Shown piece after piece: positions 1 through 10,660 of a stretch of DNA of 40,742 bases. Under the pieces are notes generated by a model that was given only the letters and a program-made list of their open reading frames with translations, was not told the origin of the DNA and made no database searches. Location: positions 1-40,742 of the forward strand of contig NZ_WHOL01000076.1 of assembly GCF_009745975.1 (NCBI RefSeq). The letters run 5' to 3'. Origin of the DNA: Actinokineospora pegani. Its GTDB lineage: Bacteria; Actinomycetota; Actinomycetes; Mycobacteriales; Pseudonocardiaceae. Within the stretch, counting starts at the first letter, position 1, and the number at the start of each line of letters is the position of its first letter. A program made the position numbers and the translations under genes.

Positions 1-383
1 GTGTCGATGGTGAAGACCACGAAGCCCTGGGAGGCCAGCCGCCGTCCCAGCCAGGAGATGCTCGACTCCAGCGCGGTGAACCCGGGGGAGATCGCGACCG
101 CGCCGAAGGTGCCCTGCGCGGTGCTGGTCGGGTAGTAGATCGTGCCGCCGCCGAAACCGTTTGCCGCTGAGCGTGACACGCTCGAGGTGGCGACGGAGAA
201 GCTGCCGGTGGGCGCCTCGATGCTGGACACCGTCGGGTCCGGGCCGCGCTGGTAGGGGTTGTCGGCCGCGGGGGCGGCCGTCGCCGTGGTGACACTCGCG
301 ACCAGGGCCAGTGCGACGGCGATCGGGGCGCCGAACCTGGCCAGGCGGCGGGGTGCGGTGGGTGCGTTGGCGAGTGTGGTCAT
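1..383 (-). CDS. Secreted cutinase / PET-hydrolase-like polyester hydrolase, N-terminal part
   Basis: The first 127 residues are visible; the rest runs off the left edge. The ATG at 383 is preceded by GAAAGG. An arginine-bearing N terminus, a hydrophobic alanine/valine stretch (about residues 18-38) and an Ala-x-Ala region form a Sec-type signal peptide. The mature part begins [10 protein letters not shown] and continues with [21 protein letters not shown] and [18 protein letters not shown]. This is the conserved start of actinobacterial cutinases such as those of Thermobifida, which are alpha/beta hydrolases cleaving aliphatic and aromatic polyesters outside the cell. The catalytic Ser-Asp-His lie outside the window, so activity cannot be judged. 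It follows a TetR gene on the same strand, with a palindrome about 50 bases upstream of the start, which suggests repression by that TetR. Confidence 0.88.
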   Translation of the reverse strand, partial: MTTLANAPTAPRRLARFGAPIAVALALVASVTTATAAPAADNPYQRGPDPTVSSIEAPTGSFSVATSSVSRSAANGFGGGTIYYPTSTAQGTFGAVAISPGFTALESSISWLGRRLASQGFVVFTID

Positions 384-431
384 CGTTGACCTTTCGCTCG
401 GGTGGGGTGCGCTGGGGAGCAGGCCACCTCA

Positions 432-458
432 GTGAAACATTATGGGGAAATGTTTCAC
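432..458. promoter_or_regulatory. 10-bp inverted repeat, probable TetR operator of the cutinase gene
   Basis: Perfect arms GTGAAACATT (432-441) and AATGTTTCAC (449-458) are separated by 7 bases. The element is AT-rich against a GC-rich background and lies between the end of the TetR gene and the cutinase start, about 50 bases upstream of that start. Size and symmetry fit a dimeric TetR-family repressor site. Binding by the adjacent TetR is inferred from position. Confidence 0.6.
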
Positions 459-484
459 CATCGGCCGATCGAGTGAGCGCCCGC

Positions 485-1072
485 TCAGCGCTCCAGCGCG
501 CCGTTGACCAGTGCGTCCAACAACGTCGTGGCCACGTCCAGGTCGACGGTCCGCGACGCCAGCGCGTCGGCGTAGAGGAACGACTCGCCCAGCCGCACCA
601 CCGCGAAACTCAGGTCGTCGATCCCCACCAGCGGCCGCAAACCCGCCTCGGCCACGTCGGCCCGGAACAACGCCGCGTGCGCCCGCACCACCTCCGGCTG
701 CACACGCCCGCGGGGGTCGGTCAACACCCGCATCGCCACCACCGGTTCGGTGTCTATCAGCTTCCGCAGCCCCTCGTCGGCCGCCACCGCGCGCCGGTAG
801 TCCTCCATGACCGCCAGGCAGCGCAACCGCCCCGCCTCGTCCCGCACCGCCTCGCCGCGACCATCCCGCCACCGCCGGAGGGCCGCGTCCCAAGTGCGAT
901 CGGACAGCAGCGACAGCGCGGCCCCCAGCAAGTCGTCCCGGTTGCCCACGCGGCGGAACAACGTGGCCCGCGAGATCCCCAGCTCCCCGGACAACCGCCC
1001 CAGTTCGAGCCGCGCGCCACCGTGCAGGGCCTTGGCCGCATGCCGGACGATGTCTTGTGTCGACGCGGTCAC
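485..1072 (-). CDS. TetR-family transcriptional regulator
   Basis: This encodes 195 residues from a GTG at 1072. The start overlaps the stop of the upstream membrane-protein gene in a GTGA junction, so the two are translationally coupled. The N-terminal 50 residues form a TetR helix-turn-helix, with the recognition region LGISRATLFRRVGNRDDLL. The rest is a helical ligand-binding and dimerisation domain. The following gene on the same strand is the secreted cutinase, and a perfect inverted repeat lies between them, so control of the cutinase is the likely role. The ligand is unknown. Longer readings of this frame extend into the YhhN gene and are not used. Confidence 0.85.
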   Translation of the reverse strand: MTASTQDIVRHAAKALHGGARLELGRLSGELGISRATLFRRVGNRDDLLGAALSLLSDRTWDAALRRWRDGRGEAVRDEAGRLRCLAVMEDYRRAVAADEGLRKLIDTEPVVAMRVLTDPRGRVQPEVVRAHAALFRADVAEAGLRPLVGIDDLSFAVVRLGESFLYADALASRTVDLDVATTLLDALVNGALER

Positions 1073-1725
1073 GCGGCAAACCCTAGCGCCCGGCGCGCGC
1101 GGACGATGCCCGCGACGATCAACGCCTGGCCGGTGGCGTAGGTCAGCATCACCCAGAACCCCGGCACCGGCGGCGCGTACCAGCTCGCGAACGCGTCGAG
1201 CGCGATGAGGCCGTCGGAGACGAAGAACAGCGCTCCGCCGATGCCCGTGAGCGGGTGGACACCGGTCGCCAGCACGGCCATGAGCGCCAGGCACACCCCG
1301 TAGACGATCACCGGGCCCAGCAACCCGCCCGCGCCCGGCGCGCAGGCCGCCAGCAGGCCCGCGAACGCGGCGAGGTACGCCAGCAGGGCGGGTCGGCGCA
1401 GGGCGGAACGGCGCCAGGACGGGAGGAACGCCGCGATGTAGGCCACCTGCGCGCACAGGAAGAGGCCGACCATGGCCAGGAACCGGGTGTCGTCGGTGAA
1501 CAGGGCGGGGACGGTGTCGCCCAGCCAGGAGAAGCCCAGCGCGAGCAGCACGAGCCGCTTGACGCCCGCCGCGGCCACGAACGCCGCCGCGAGCAGGGGC
1601 ATCAGCGACCACTGGCTGACCGCGGCGACCATCCCCGCGCCGGCGAGCTGAGCCGCCAAGTGCACGACGGCGGCAGCCGCGAACAGCGCCACCAGTGGCC
1701 CGGCCGAACCCACTCGATGTCGCAT
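1069..1725 (-). CDS. YhhN (TMEM86/lysoplasmalogenase) family membrane protein
   Basis: This 218-residue protein consists almost entirely of hydrophobic segments, about eight transmembrane helices. The pattern matches the YhhN family: a short basic N terminus, ALGFSWLGDTVP in the first third and GALFFVSDGLIALD in the second half. Both segments carry the conserved acidic residues that follow small-residue helices in this family. Animal members hydrolyse the vinyl ether bond of lysoplasmalogens; bacterial members are mostly uncharacterised. The ATG at 1725 has a strong GGAGG site (GAGGAGGGCC). The stop overlaps the start of the TetR gene. Family membership is well supported, but the substrate in this organism is not known. 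Confidence 0.8.
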   Translation of the reverse strand: MRHRVGSAGPLVALFAAAAVVHLAAQLAGAGMVAAVSQWSLMPLLAAAFVAAAGVKRLVLLALGFSWLGDTVPALFTDDTRFLAMVGLFLCAQVAYIAAFLPSWRRSALRRPALLAYLAAFAGLLAACAPGAGGLLGPVIVYGVCLALMAVLATGVHPLTGIGGALFFVSDGLIALDAFASWYAPPVPGFWVMLTYATGQALIVAGIVRARRALGFAA

Positions 1726-1808
1726 GTGGCCCTCCTCGGGCGGTCGGGGTCGCTGATCGTGGGCGCACCTCGGCGTCCACTCTCACCGCCGCACGGGCGC
1801 CCCGTGTT

Positions 1809-2534
1809 CTAGTCGGACCCCAGCCAGGGTGTGAGGACGGCGGGGTCGGCGACGGTCGACCTCACCTGGTCGCGTTCGGCGTCGGTGAGCGGGAGGGCGC
1901 TCAGGGCGGCGCCCCACTCCGGGACGCGGTCGAGCTGGTCCACGGTCTCGGCCAGCTCGATCAGCAGCGCCAGCGCGGTCGCTCGCTCCACCGCGGGCGC
2001 TGTCCCACCGTGCCTGCGCAGACCGGAGTTGAGAGCGCGGTAGGTGGCCTGGGGGTCTGTCTTGAACTCCAGCAGGATGCGGGCGTTGTCGAGGACCTTC
2101 GCCAGTCCCGAGAGCGACGCCGACCCGCCGTACTCCACCTCCTCCACCTGGTCCCGCTGGATGAAGATGACCGAGTTCCCCGACGGGTCCATCACCGTGA
2201 ACCGCGACGCCCCCGGCCGGTACCGGGTGATCCTCGGCAGCCCCTTGGCCAGCACCTTCCCGTACTCGGCCCGCATCGCCGCCGTGAACGCGGCGTGGTA
2301 GGCCGCCACGGAGTCCACCAGCACCAGGCACCCGCCGGTGTCCTCCGCCGCCGGGTCGGCCCCCTTCGGGGCCCGCTTGTAGTGCAGGTCGAACCCACTC
2401 CAGTGCAACGACAGGTACAGGTACGGCTTGTGCTGCTCGTAGGTGACCGAGAACCCCAGAGCCCTCCAGAACGCCAGCGTCTCCTCGGGCAGGACGCACG
2501 GCAGCATCGGCACAACGGTCTCATTCGGCGTCAC
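1809..2534 (-). CDS. VOC (glyoxalase/bleomycin-resistance fold) family protein
   Basis: This 241-residue protein is read from the GTG at 2534; a longer upstream reading adds a low-complexity arginine-rich leader and is not favoured. The first about 120 residues have the paired beta-alpha-beta-beta-beta layout of a VOC domain: PMLPCVLPEETLAFWRALGF at the start, FDLHY in the middle, and FTVMDPSGNSVIFIQ, where the strand ends in the metal-ligand or equivalent position. The C-terminal half is helical and does not look like a second VOC unit. It could be a small-molecule-binding resistance protein or an enzyme; nothing visible decides this. It is the first gene of a same-strand series with YhhN, TetR and the cutinase. 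Confidence 0.75.
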   Translation of the reverse strand: MTPNETVVPMLPCVLPEETLAFWRALGFSVTYEQHKPYLYLSLHWSGFDLHYKRAPKGADPAAEDTGGCLVLVDSVAAYHAAFTAAMRAEYGKVLAKGLPRITRYRPGASRFTVMDPSGNSVIFIQRDQVEEVEYGGSASLSGLAKVLDNARILLEFKTDPQATYRALNSGLRRHGGTAPAVERATALALLIELAETVDQLDRVPEWGAALSALPLTDAERDQVRSTVADPAVLTPWLGSD

Positions 2535-2633
2535 GGACAAACGTCGCTCCTCAAGCGAGTGAACCGGGGATCGGTCCAACCTAGCCCGGACGCGGTGGGC
2601 GCCGGGCCCGATTTCGCGAAGCGGGCGGTGAGG

Positions 2634-2663
2634 TTGCGGCGGTCGGCGAACCAGCTCTAGCGT
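2634..2663 (+). promoter_or_regulatory. Possible promoter of the CocE-type hydrolase
   Basis: A TTGCGG hexamer (2634-2639) and a TAGCGT hexamer (2658-2663) are 18 bases apart, about 30 bases upstream of the GTG at 2696. Both are only partial matches to the vegetative consensus. The remainder of the 161-base gap between the divergent VOC and hydrolase genes shows nothing further. Confidence 0.3.
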
Positions 2664-2695
2664 GCGGGCACGGCAGCTCACACCCCGGAGGCCCG

Positions 2696-4351
2696 GTGCC
2701 CAGTCCCACCAAGCCCGTCCGCCGATCGCTCGGCCAGCGCCTGGTCGACGCGGCGGTGGACAGGATCTACAAGCTGCCCCCGCCTGCCGGCGACTACACG
2801 GTCACCCGGGACGTGCGCATCCCCATGCGGGACGGGGCGGTGCTGCTCGCCGACCACCTCGCCCCCGACGGCCCCGCCTCGGGCACGGTGCTCGTGCGCC
2901 TGCCGTACGGGTTCGGCACGGCGACCACGGCCCTGTCCGGCAGTCCTTTCGCGACCCGCGGCTACCACGTCGTCCTCGCCCGGTGCCGGGGCACGTTCGG
3001 TTCGGGCGGGGAGTTCGAGCCGTTCACCAGCGAGGTCGACGACGCCGCGGACACGGTGGCGTGGCTGCGGGGGCAACCGTGGTTCGACGGGCGGTTCGCC
3101 ACCTACGGCGGCTCCTACGGCGCGTTCACCCAGTGGGCGCTGCTCATGGACCCGCCCCCGGAGTTGGCCACCGCCATCCTCCAGATCGCCCCGCACGACA
3201 TGAGCGGCACCATGTACCCCGGCGGCGGGTTCGCCCTCGACACCGCACTGTCGTGGAGCGACCAGGTGGTCCACCAGGAGCAGCCCGCCTCCTGGGCCAA
3301 GCTGTCCCGGGTGGTGACGCGGCGGCGACGCCGCACGGGGGCCATGGCCGGTCTCCCCGTCGCCGACAGCATCGACGAGCTGACCGCGGGGCGGGCGCCC
3401 TGGTACCGCCAGTGGGCGACGCACCGGGACCGCGCCGACCCGTACTGGTCGCCCATGCGGCTCGGGCCCGCGCTCGACCGGGTGCGGGTGCCCGTCCTGT
3501 TGCAGACCGGGTGGCAGGACCTGTTCCTCGAACAGACCCTCGAGCAGTACCGGACCCTGCGCGGCCGAGGGGTGCGGGTGGCGATGACCGTTGGCCCGTG
3601 GACCCACGTCGGCTCGATGGTGAAGGGGTCGTCCACGACGCTCCCCGAGGCCCTCGACTGGCTCGCCGAGCACCTCGCCCGCACGGGGGAGCGGACCCGG
3701 CCCGAGGCGGTGCGCGTGCACGTCACCGGGGCCGACCGGTGGCTGGACCTGCCGCAGTGGCCGCCCCCCGCGGTCGACCGGGTGCTGCACCCCCTCCCCG
3801 GCGGCGGCCTGGGCGCCACCCCGGCTCCCGCGGGCGCCCCGCCCGCCACGTTCACCTTCGACCCCGCCGACCCCACCCCCACGGTCGGCGGCCGCCTCCT
3901 GGGCGTCCCCGAGGGCGGCTACACCGACGACACCGCACTGGCCACCCGCGCCGACGTCCTCACCTTCACCGGCCCGGTCCTCACCGAGTCCCTCGAGGTC
4001 CTGGGCGCGCCCGTGGTCGAACTCGCGCACACCAGTGACAATCCGCACACCGACCTGTTCGTCCGCATCAGCGAGGTCGGCCCCAGCGGCGCCTCCCGCA
4101 ACGTCACCGAGGCCTTCCTCCGCCTCGACCCGCACACCCCGGCCGACCCCGTCCGCCTGCGCCTCGACGACATCGCCCACCGCTTCACCCCGGGCTCCCG
4201 CATCCGCCTGGTCGTGGCGGGCGGGTCGTTCCCCCGCTTCGACCGCAACCTCGGCACCGGCCAGGACCCCGCCACCTCCACCGACCTGGCGCCCTCCCAC
4301 CGCGCCATCGACCTCAGCGCGTCCCGCGTCATCCTCCCGGTGCGGGCCTGA
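2696..4351 (+). CDS. CocE/NonD family hydrolase (X-Pro dipeptidyl-peptidase S15-like)
   Basis: This encodes 551 residues from a GTG with a nearby GGAG. The N-terminal alpha/beta-hydrolase domain shows IPMRDGAVLLADHL, the entry strand typical of the family, then GGSYGAFTQW, which holds the nucleophilic serine. The acid and His follow in the region of LQTGWQDLF and GPWTHVGSM. The C-terminal half is a jelly-roll beta domain (VLTFTGPVL, HTDLFVRISEV, GSRIRLVV, SFPRFDRNLGTG) characteristic of cocaine esterase and X-Pro dipeptidyl peptidases. No signal peptide is visible, so it is probably cytoplasmic. It is likely to hydrolyse an ester, amide or acyl compound of unknown identity. It stands alone and divergent from the VOC gene. 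Confidence 0.88.
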   Translation: MPSPTKPVRRSLGQRLVDAAVDRIYKLPPPAGDYTVTRDVRIPMRDGAVLLADHLAPDGPASGTVLVRLPYGFGTATTALSGSPFATRGYHVVLARCRGTFGSGGEFEPFTSEVDDAADTVAWLRGQPWFDGRFATYGGSYGAFTQWALLMDPPPELATAILQIAPHDMSGTMYPGGGFALDTALSWSDQVVHQEQPASWAKLSRVVTRRRRRTGAMAGLPVADSIDELTAGRAPWYRQWATHRDRADPYWSPMRLGPALDRVRVPVLLQTGWQDLFLEQTLEQYRTLRGRGVRVAMTVGPWTHVGSMVKGSSTTLPEALDWLAEHLARTGERTRPEAVRVHVTGADRWLDLPQWPPPAVDRVLHPLPGGGLGATPAPAGAPPATFTFDPADPTPTVGGRLLGVPEGGYTDDTALATRADVLTFTGPVLTESLEVLGAPVVELAHTSDNPHTDLFVRISEVGPSGASRNVTEAFLRLDPHTPADPVRLRLDDIAHRFTPGSRIRLVVAGGSFPRFDRNLGTGQDPATSTDLAPSHRAIDLSASRVILPVRA

Positions 4352-4376
4352 ACGACGGGGCGGACCCCGGTTCGAC

Positions 4377-4410
4377 TTGAAAGGTTCCAGATAAGGCCTA
4401 CAGTTGCGGT

Positions 4411-4411
<1 letters not shown>
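4377..4411 (+). promoter_or_regulatory. furA-katG promoter with the start codon at the predicted transcription start
   Basis: TTGAAA (4377-4382) and TACAGT (4399-4404) are 16 bases apart. The GTG of furA begins 7 bases after the -10 hexamer, where transcription should start, so the message is probably leaderless. Leaderless furA transcripts are known in mycobacteria. FurA of this type usually binds its own promoter, and the AT-richer stretch 4377-4400 would be the site. Confidence 0.55.
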
Positions 4412-7145
<2,734 letters not shown>

Positions 7146-7157
7146 CCGCCACCACCA

Positions 7158-7196
7158 GACCGCCCGGCCGATCCGCGAGTGATCGGCCGGGCGGTC
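7158..7196 (+). terminator. Rho-independent-type hairpin after katG
   Basis: A perfect 16-bp stem (7158-7173 with 7181-7196) has a 7-base loop and starts 13 bases after the katG stop. There is no T-run, which is usual for actinobacterial terminators. Confidence 0.75.
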
Positions 7197-7370
7197 CTGT
7201 GCGGGGCCGGTGAGCTGGGTCCCGGTGCGCTCTCGCCCCGGTCGGTCTGGTGTGCTGGGATCGCGCACACCGAGGCAGGCTCGGGTCGGTCGGTTGGCGC
7301 GTTGCCGCTCGCCGACGCCGCAGGCGCCGTCGAGCGCCGTGTTCGGCTGGACGGAGAGGCGGTCACCGCG

Positions 7371-7817
7371 ATGCGCGGCGATCCACAGCAGACGCCCGGA
7401 GCGGCCGGGTCCGACGACGCGGTGGCGCTCAGGGAACGCCGCGTGGCCCGCGCGTTCGTGAGCCTCGCGGACACCATGGTCGACGACTTCGATCCCAGCG
7501 AGTTCCCGCACGTCCTCGTCGAGCACTGCGTGGACCTGCTCGAGGTGGACGCCGCGGGCGTGCTGCTCCGGGACCGGCGCGGCGGTGTGCGGGTGGCCGC
7601 GGCCCCGTCGGACAAGGCCGAACTGCTGGAGCTGTTCGGCGCCGAGCCCGCGGGCGTGCGCCCGACGTCGGCGCACCTGGGCCAGGCCCTCGTCGACGTC
7701 GCCACCATCGCGATCCTGCGACAGCGCAGCATCGGCGTCGCCGAGGGCCTCGCCGGGCAGGTGCAGACCGCGCTCAACGCCCGCGCCATCATCGCCCACC
7801 ACGCGGGCCGGGCTTGA
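7371..7817 (+). pseudogene. GAF-ANTAR regulator remnant with internal deletion and truncated ANTAR domain
   Basis: The ATG at 7371 gives 148 residues. The opening (RERRVARAFVSLADTMVDDF, then a Cys-Val-Asp-Leu-Leu run) is the N terminus of the large actinobacterial family of GAF-ANTAR antiterminators, which are normally about 230-240 residues. At about residue 89 the reading jumps from the early GAF strand (ELLELF) straight to what is normally the end of the GAF domain (GAEPAG, then HLGQALVDVATIAIL). Most of the GAF core, roughly 60 residues, is therefore missing. The protein ends in QTALNARAIIAHHAGRA, just where the RNA-binding ANTAR helices should begin. The reading frame is intact but the product lacks both ligand pocket and RNA-binding domain. 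It is probably a decaying gene, though a small regulatory derivative cannot be excluded. Confidence 0.6.
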
Positions 7818-7820
7818 CCG

Positions 7821-8429
7821 TCAGGGGGCGGTGACCGCCATGCCCATCACCATGGTCACCGCGCGCTTGAGGTAGTCGCGCAGGTCGTCGGCCGTGTCGA
7901 TCTGGACCAGGCCGTTGGTGAAGGTGAACGACAGGATGATCCGGCCGAACAGGTCGGCGGCGAAGTCGATGTCGATCGGCGGGATCGCGCCGTCGGCGAT
8001 GCGCTGCTCGATGCGCGGCTTGAGCAGCGACATGGCGTAGCGCAGCGGCAGGAACGCCTGGCCCGCGAACTGGGCGGGGAGGGTGCCGTGCCCGTCGGGC
8101 GGCGCGGCGTTGAACAGCGGGTGGTCGCGCACGAAGGTGACGATGAAGCCGATCAGGTTGCCGAACGACTCCGCGTCCCAGGTCAGCTCGTCGGCGAGCG
8201 GGAGCAGCCGCTCGACCAGGCTCGCCAGCTCCCGCTGGGTCAGCGCGTCGCGGATGGCCGCGTAGTCGTCGAAGTACCGGTACAGGGTCGGCCGGGAGAT
8301 CCCCGCCTCGCGGGCGATGGCCGACAGCAGGCGGTCGGACCGCAGGCCGCCGCGGACCAGGCAGGTCATCGCCGCGTCGAGGATCGTCTCCCGCTGTTGC
8401 TCGGCCTTGGCCTGGCGGACGCTTCCCAT
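7821..8429 (-). CDS. TetR-family transcriptional regulator
   Basis: This 202-residue TetR protein has an N-terminal helix-turn-helix with recognition region AREAGISRPTLYRYFDDYAAI. The helical C-terminal effector domain runs to the end. It is divergent from the AurF-like diiron oxygenase gene, and the intergenic region holds three copies of TGTAACG in both orientations around a strong promoter. It therefore probably represses the oxygenase gene and itself. The 3' end faces the GAF-ANTAR remnant with a gap of three bases. The inducer is unknown. Confidence 0.88.
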   Translation of the reverse strand: MGSVRQAKAEQQRETILDAAMTCLVRGGLRSDRLLSAIAREAGISRPTLYRYFDDYAAIRDALTQRELASLVERLLPLADELTWDAESFGNLIGFIVTFVRDHPLFNAAPPDGHGTLPAQFAGQAFLPLRYAMSLLKPRIEQRIADGAIPPIDIDFAADLFGRIILSFTFTNGLVQIDTADDLRDYLKRAVTMVMGMAVTAP

Positions 8430-8439
8430 CCCATCCTCA

Positions 8440-8521
8440 CGTTACACATCGACAGTGGGTTGTAACGAAATGCTTGACACTCGCCGCCGAACTTCTTACA
8501 GTCGAAGCATCGAGTGTAACG
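8440..8521 (+). promoter_or_regulatory. Promoter of the diiron oxygenase gene with three TGTAACG half-sites
   Basis: TTGACA (8474-8479) and TACAGT (8497-8502) are 17 bases apart, a near-consensus promoter placing the transcription start near 8509. CGTTACA (8440-8446) and TGTAACG (8461-8467) form an inverted repeat upstream, and a further TGTAACG (8515-8521) lies just after the predicted start. The arrangement fits autoregulation and repression by the divergent TetR protein. Binding is inferred. Confidence 0.65.
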
Positions 8522-8571
8522 CTGAGCGTCTCTTCGTGAAGCCACCGCCCATCCAAGCCGAGGAGTCGGGA

Positions 8572-9471
8572 ATGACCAGCGTGCACCACAGCGCCGCCGA
8601 ACGGGAGCGCGCCGCCCGCCGACTGCTCGATTCGTCGGCCGTGCTGTCCCTCGACCCGCTGCTCGAGGTCGACTGGGACGCTCCCCTGGACACCTCCTAC
8701 TACGGCTTGAGCCCGGAGTGGAGCGCGCTGTTCGGCACGCGGTACTGGTCGGAGATGGACGAGGACCAGCGCAAGGAGCTGACCCGGCAGGAGATCGCGT
8801 CGATCTTCTCCACCGGCATCTGGTTCGAGACGGTCCTGCAGCAGATCGTGCTGCGCGACTTCTACGCCGCCGACCCGACCGACCCGAACTTCCAGTGGGC
8901 GCTGACCGAGGTCGCCGACGAGTGCAGGCACTCGATCATGTTCGCCCGCTCGGTGGCCAAGCTCCGCGCCCCCCGCTACCGCCCGCACCCCGCCGCGGTG
9001 CGAGCGGGGCGCTGGTTCGCCGCGATGGCCGGGGGAGAGGCGGCCTACGCGGCGATCCTCGTCGCCGAAGAGGTGCTTGACGTGCTGCAACGCGCCAGCA
9101 TGTGCGACGAGCGGGTGCTGCCCCTGGTGCGCACGGTCAACAACATCCACGTGGTCGAGGAATCCCGGCACATGAAGTTCGCCCGCGCCGAGACGCGGGA
9201 CCGGCTGTCCACCGCCTCCACCGCCCGGCGGCACGCCAGCGCTGTCGTGATCGCGTCGGTGGCCTTCTACATCGTGGAGGGGATGGTCAGCCGGAAGGTC
9301 TACCGGACGGCGGGCCTGGACGTCGCCAGGGCCGTGCGGGAGGCCGCGGCGAACGAGCACCGCAAGGCGGTCCTGCGGTCCAGTTGCGCCGGACTGATGG
9401 ACTTCCTGCACTCCTGCGGCCTGCTCACCCGGCCCGCCGTGGCCATCTACCGCCGGGCGAACCTGATCTGA
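8572..9471 (+). CDS. AurF-like diiron oxygenase
   Basis: This encodes 299 residues from an ATG with a GAGGAG site. The helical sequence carries the carboxylate-bridged diiron ligands of the AurF family: a Glu in EIASIFSTGIWFE, then EVADECRHSIMFA (ExxH), a Glu in ILVAEEVLD, and VVEESRHMKFARAE (ExxH). AurF oxidises p-aminobenzoate to p-nitrobenzoate; relatives hydroxylate or N-oxygenate other substrates. Many chromosomal members next to TetR genes have no assigned substrate, and that is the position here. The gene has its own strong promoter and is probably not part of the aminoglycoside cluster. Confidence 0.82.
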   Translation: MTSVHHSAAERERAARRLLDSSAVLSLDPLLEVDWDAPLDTSYYGLSPEWSALFGTRYWSEMDEDQRKELTRQEIASIFSTGIWFETVLQQIVLRDFYAADPTDPNFQWALTEVADECRHSIMFARSVAKLRAPRYRPHPAAVRAGRWFAAMAGGEAAYAAILVAEEVLDVLQRASMCDERVLPLVRTVNNIHVVEESRHMKFARAETRDRLSTASTARRHASAVVIASVAFYIVEGMVSRKVYRTAGLDVARAVREAAANEHRKAVLRSSCAGLMDFLHSCGLLTRPAVAIYRRANLI

Positions 9472-9480
9472 GCAGGCGCA

Positions 9481-9515
9481 CCAGACCAGGTGTGTCACAC
9501 CCGACCTGGTGCTGG
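9481..9515. repeat. Intergenic hairpin between the diiron oxygenase and luciferase-like genes
   Basis: CCAG-A-CCAGGT (9481-9491) can pair with ACCTGG-TG-CTGG (9504-9515), leaving small bulges. Inside it lies the odd palindrome GGTGTG-T-CACACC (9489-9501), which offers a competing fold. It may terminate transcription from the oxygenase gene or act as an operator; position alone does not decide. Confidence 0.4.
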
Positions 9516-9549
9516 GAATCAACACCGGCCCGCAGGCGCTGCAGGTGGG

Positions 9550-10572
9550 GTGAAGAAGATTGGTTTCCTCTCGTTCGGCCACTGGTCGCCGGACGCGCAC
9601 TCCCAGACCCGCTCGGCCGGGGACTTCCTGCGCCAGTCGATCGACCTGGCGGTGGCCGCCGAGGAGCTCGGGGTCGACGGCGCGTACTTCCGGGTGCACC
9701 ACTTCGCGCGGCAGGCGGGCAGCCCGTTCCCGCTGCTCGCGGCGATCGGGGCGCGCACCTCGAAGATCGAGGTCGGCACCGGTGTCATCGACATGCGCTA
9801 CGAGAACCCGCTGTACATGGCCGAGGACACCGGGGCCGCCGACCTCATCTCGGGGGGCAGGCTCCAGCTCGGCATCAGCCGGGGGTCGCCCGAGCAGGTG
9901 ATCGACGGGTGGCGCCACTTCGGACACGTCCCGGCCGAGGGGGAGACCGACGCGGACATGGCCCGGCGGCACGCCGAGAAGTTCCTCCAGGTGATCGAGG
10001 GGGAGGGTTTCGCCCAGCCGAACCCGAGGCCGATGTTCGCCAACCCGCCGGGGCTGCTGCGGCTCGAGCCCTACTCCGAGGGGCTGCGCGAGCGCGTCTG
10101 GTGGGGTTCCAGCTCGAACGCCACCGGTGTCTGGGCCGCCAAGCTCGGCATGAACCTGCAGAGCTCCACGCTCAAGGACGATGAGACGGGTGAGCCGCTG
10201 CACGTCCAGCAGCGCAAGCAGATCGAGGCCTACCGCGCCGCGTGGGCGGAGGCCGGACACCCGCGCGAGCCCCGGGTGTCGGTCAGCCGCAGCGTCTTCG
10301 CGCTGACCACCGACCTCGACCGCGCCTACTTCGGCCGCGACCGCGCCTCCCGCGACCAGGTCGGCATGATCGACGAGACGACCAGGGCCATCTTCGGGCG
10401 CTCGTACGCGGGCGAGCCGGACGAGCTGGTGCGGGCGCTGAAGGCCGATGAGGCCATCCAGGCCGCGGACACGCTGCTGCTGACCATCCCCAACCAGCTC
10501 GGGGTCGACTACAACGCCCACCTGCTGGAGAGCATCCTCACCCACGTGGCACCGGAGCTCGGCTGGCGGTAG
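9550..10572 (+). CDS. Luciferase-like (LLM-class) flavin-dependent monooxygenase
   Basis: This 340-residue protein has the TIM-barrel pattern of bacterial luciferase-like enzymes: KKIGFLSFGHWSPD at strand 1, AAEELGVDGAYFRVHHF (flavin-side His pair), GTGVIDMRYENPLYMAED, and GRLQLGISRGSPEQ. These enzymes use reduced FMN or F420 to oxygenate or reduce small molecules. The GTG at 9550 was chosen because the family starts directly at this strand; the ribosome site (GGTGGG) is close and weak. It is adjacent to the diiron oxygenase, but a hairpin separates them. It resembles the general chromosomal family rather than BtrO of butirosin, so no role in aminoglycoside side-chain hydroxylation is claimed. 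Confidence 0.82.
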   Translation: MKKIGFLSFGHWSPDAHSQTRSAGDFLRQSIDLAVAAEELGVDGAYFRVHHFARQAGSPFPLLAAIGARTSKIEVGTGVIDMRYENPLYMAEDTGAADLISGGRLQLGISRGSPEQVIDGWRHFGHVPAEGETDADMARRHAEKFLQVIEGEGFAQPNPRPMFANPPGLLRLEPYSEGLRERVWWGSSSNATGVWAAKLGMNLQSSTLKDDETGEPLHVQQRKQIEAYRAAWAEAGHPREPRVSVSRSVFALTTDLDRAYFGRDRASRDQVGMIDETTRAIFGRSYAGEPDELVRALKADEAIQAADTLLLTIPNQLGVDYNAHLLESILTHVAPELGWR

Positions 10573-10660
10573 CGGGGATGACGGCCGTCCGCGGCAGGCA
10601 GGCGAGCCGCGTCTGAGAAGATGATCCGGTGGACGAGACCGTTCGGACGGCAGCCGTGCG

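Noticed and set aside
485-1786. A single 433-residue minus-strand reading covering TetR and the YhhN region
   Set aside because: Its N-terminal half is out of frame with the YhhN membrane protein and has arginine/glycine-rich shadow composition; the GTG at 1072 gives a normal TetR protein.
9550-10572. Assignment of the luciferase-like enzyme as a BtrO-type side-chain hydroxylase
   Set aside because: It lies outside the cluster operons beside a TetR-controlled oxygenase, and no acyl carrier protein, ligase or flavin reductase of the butirosin side-chain set is present.
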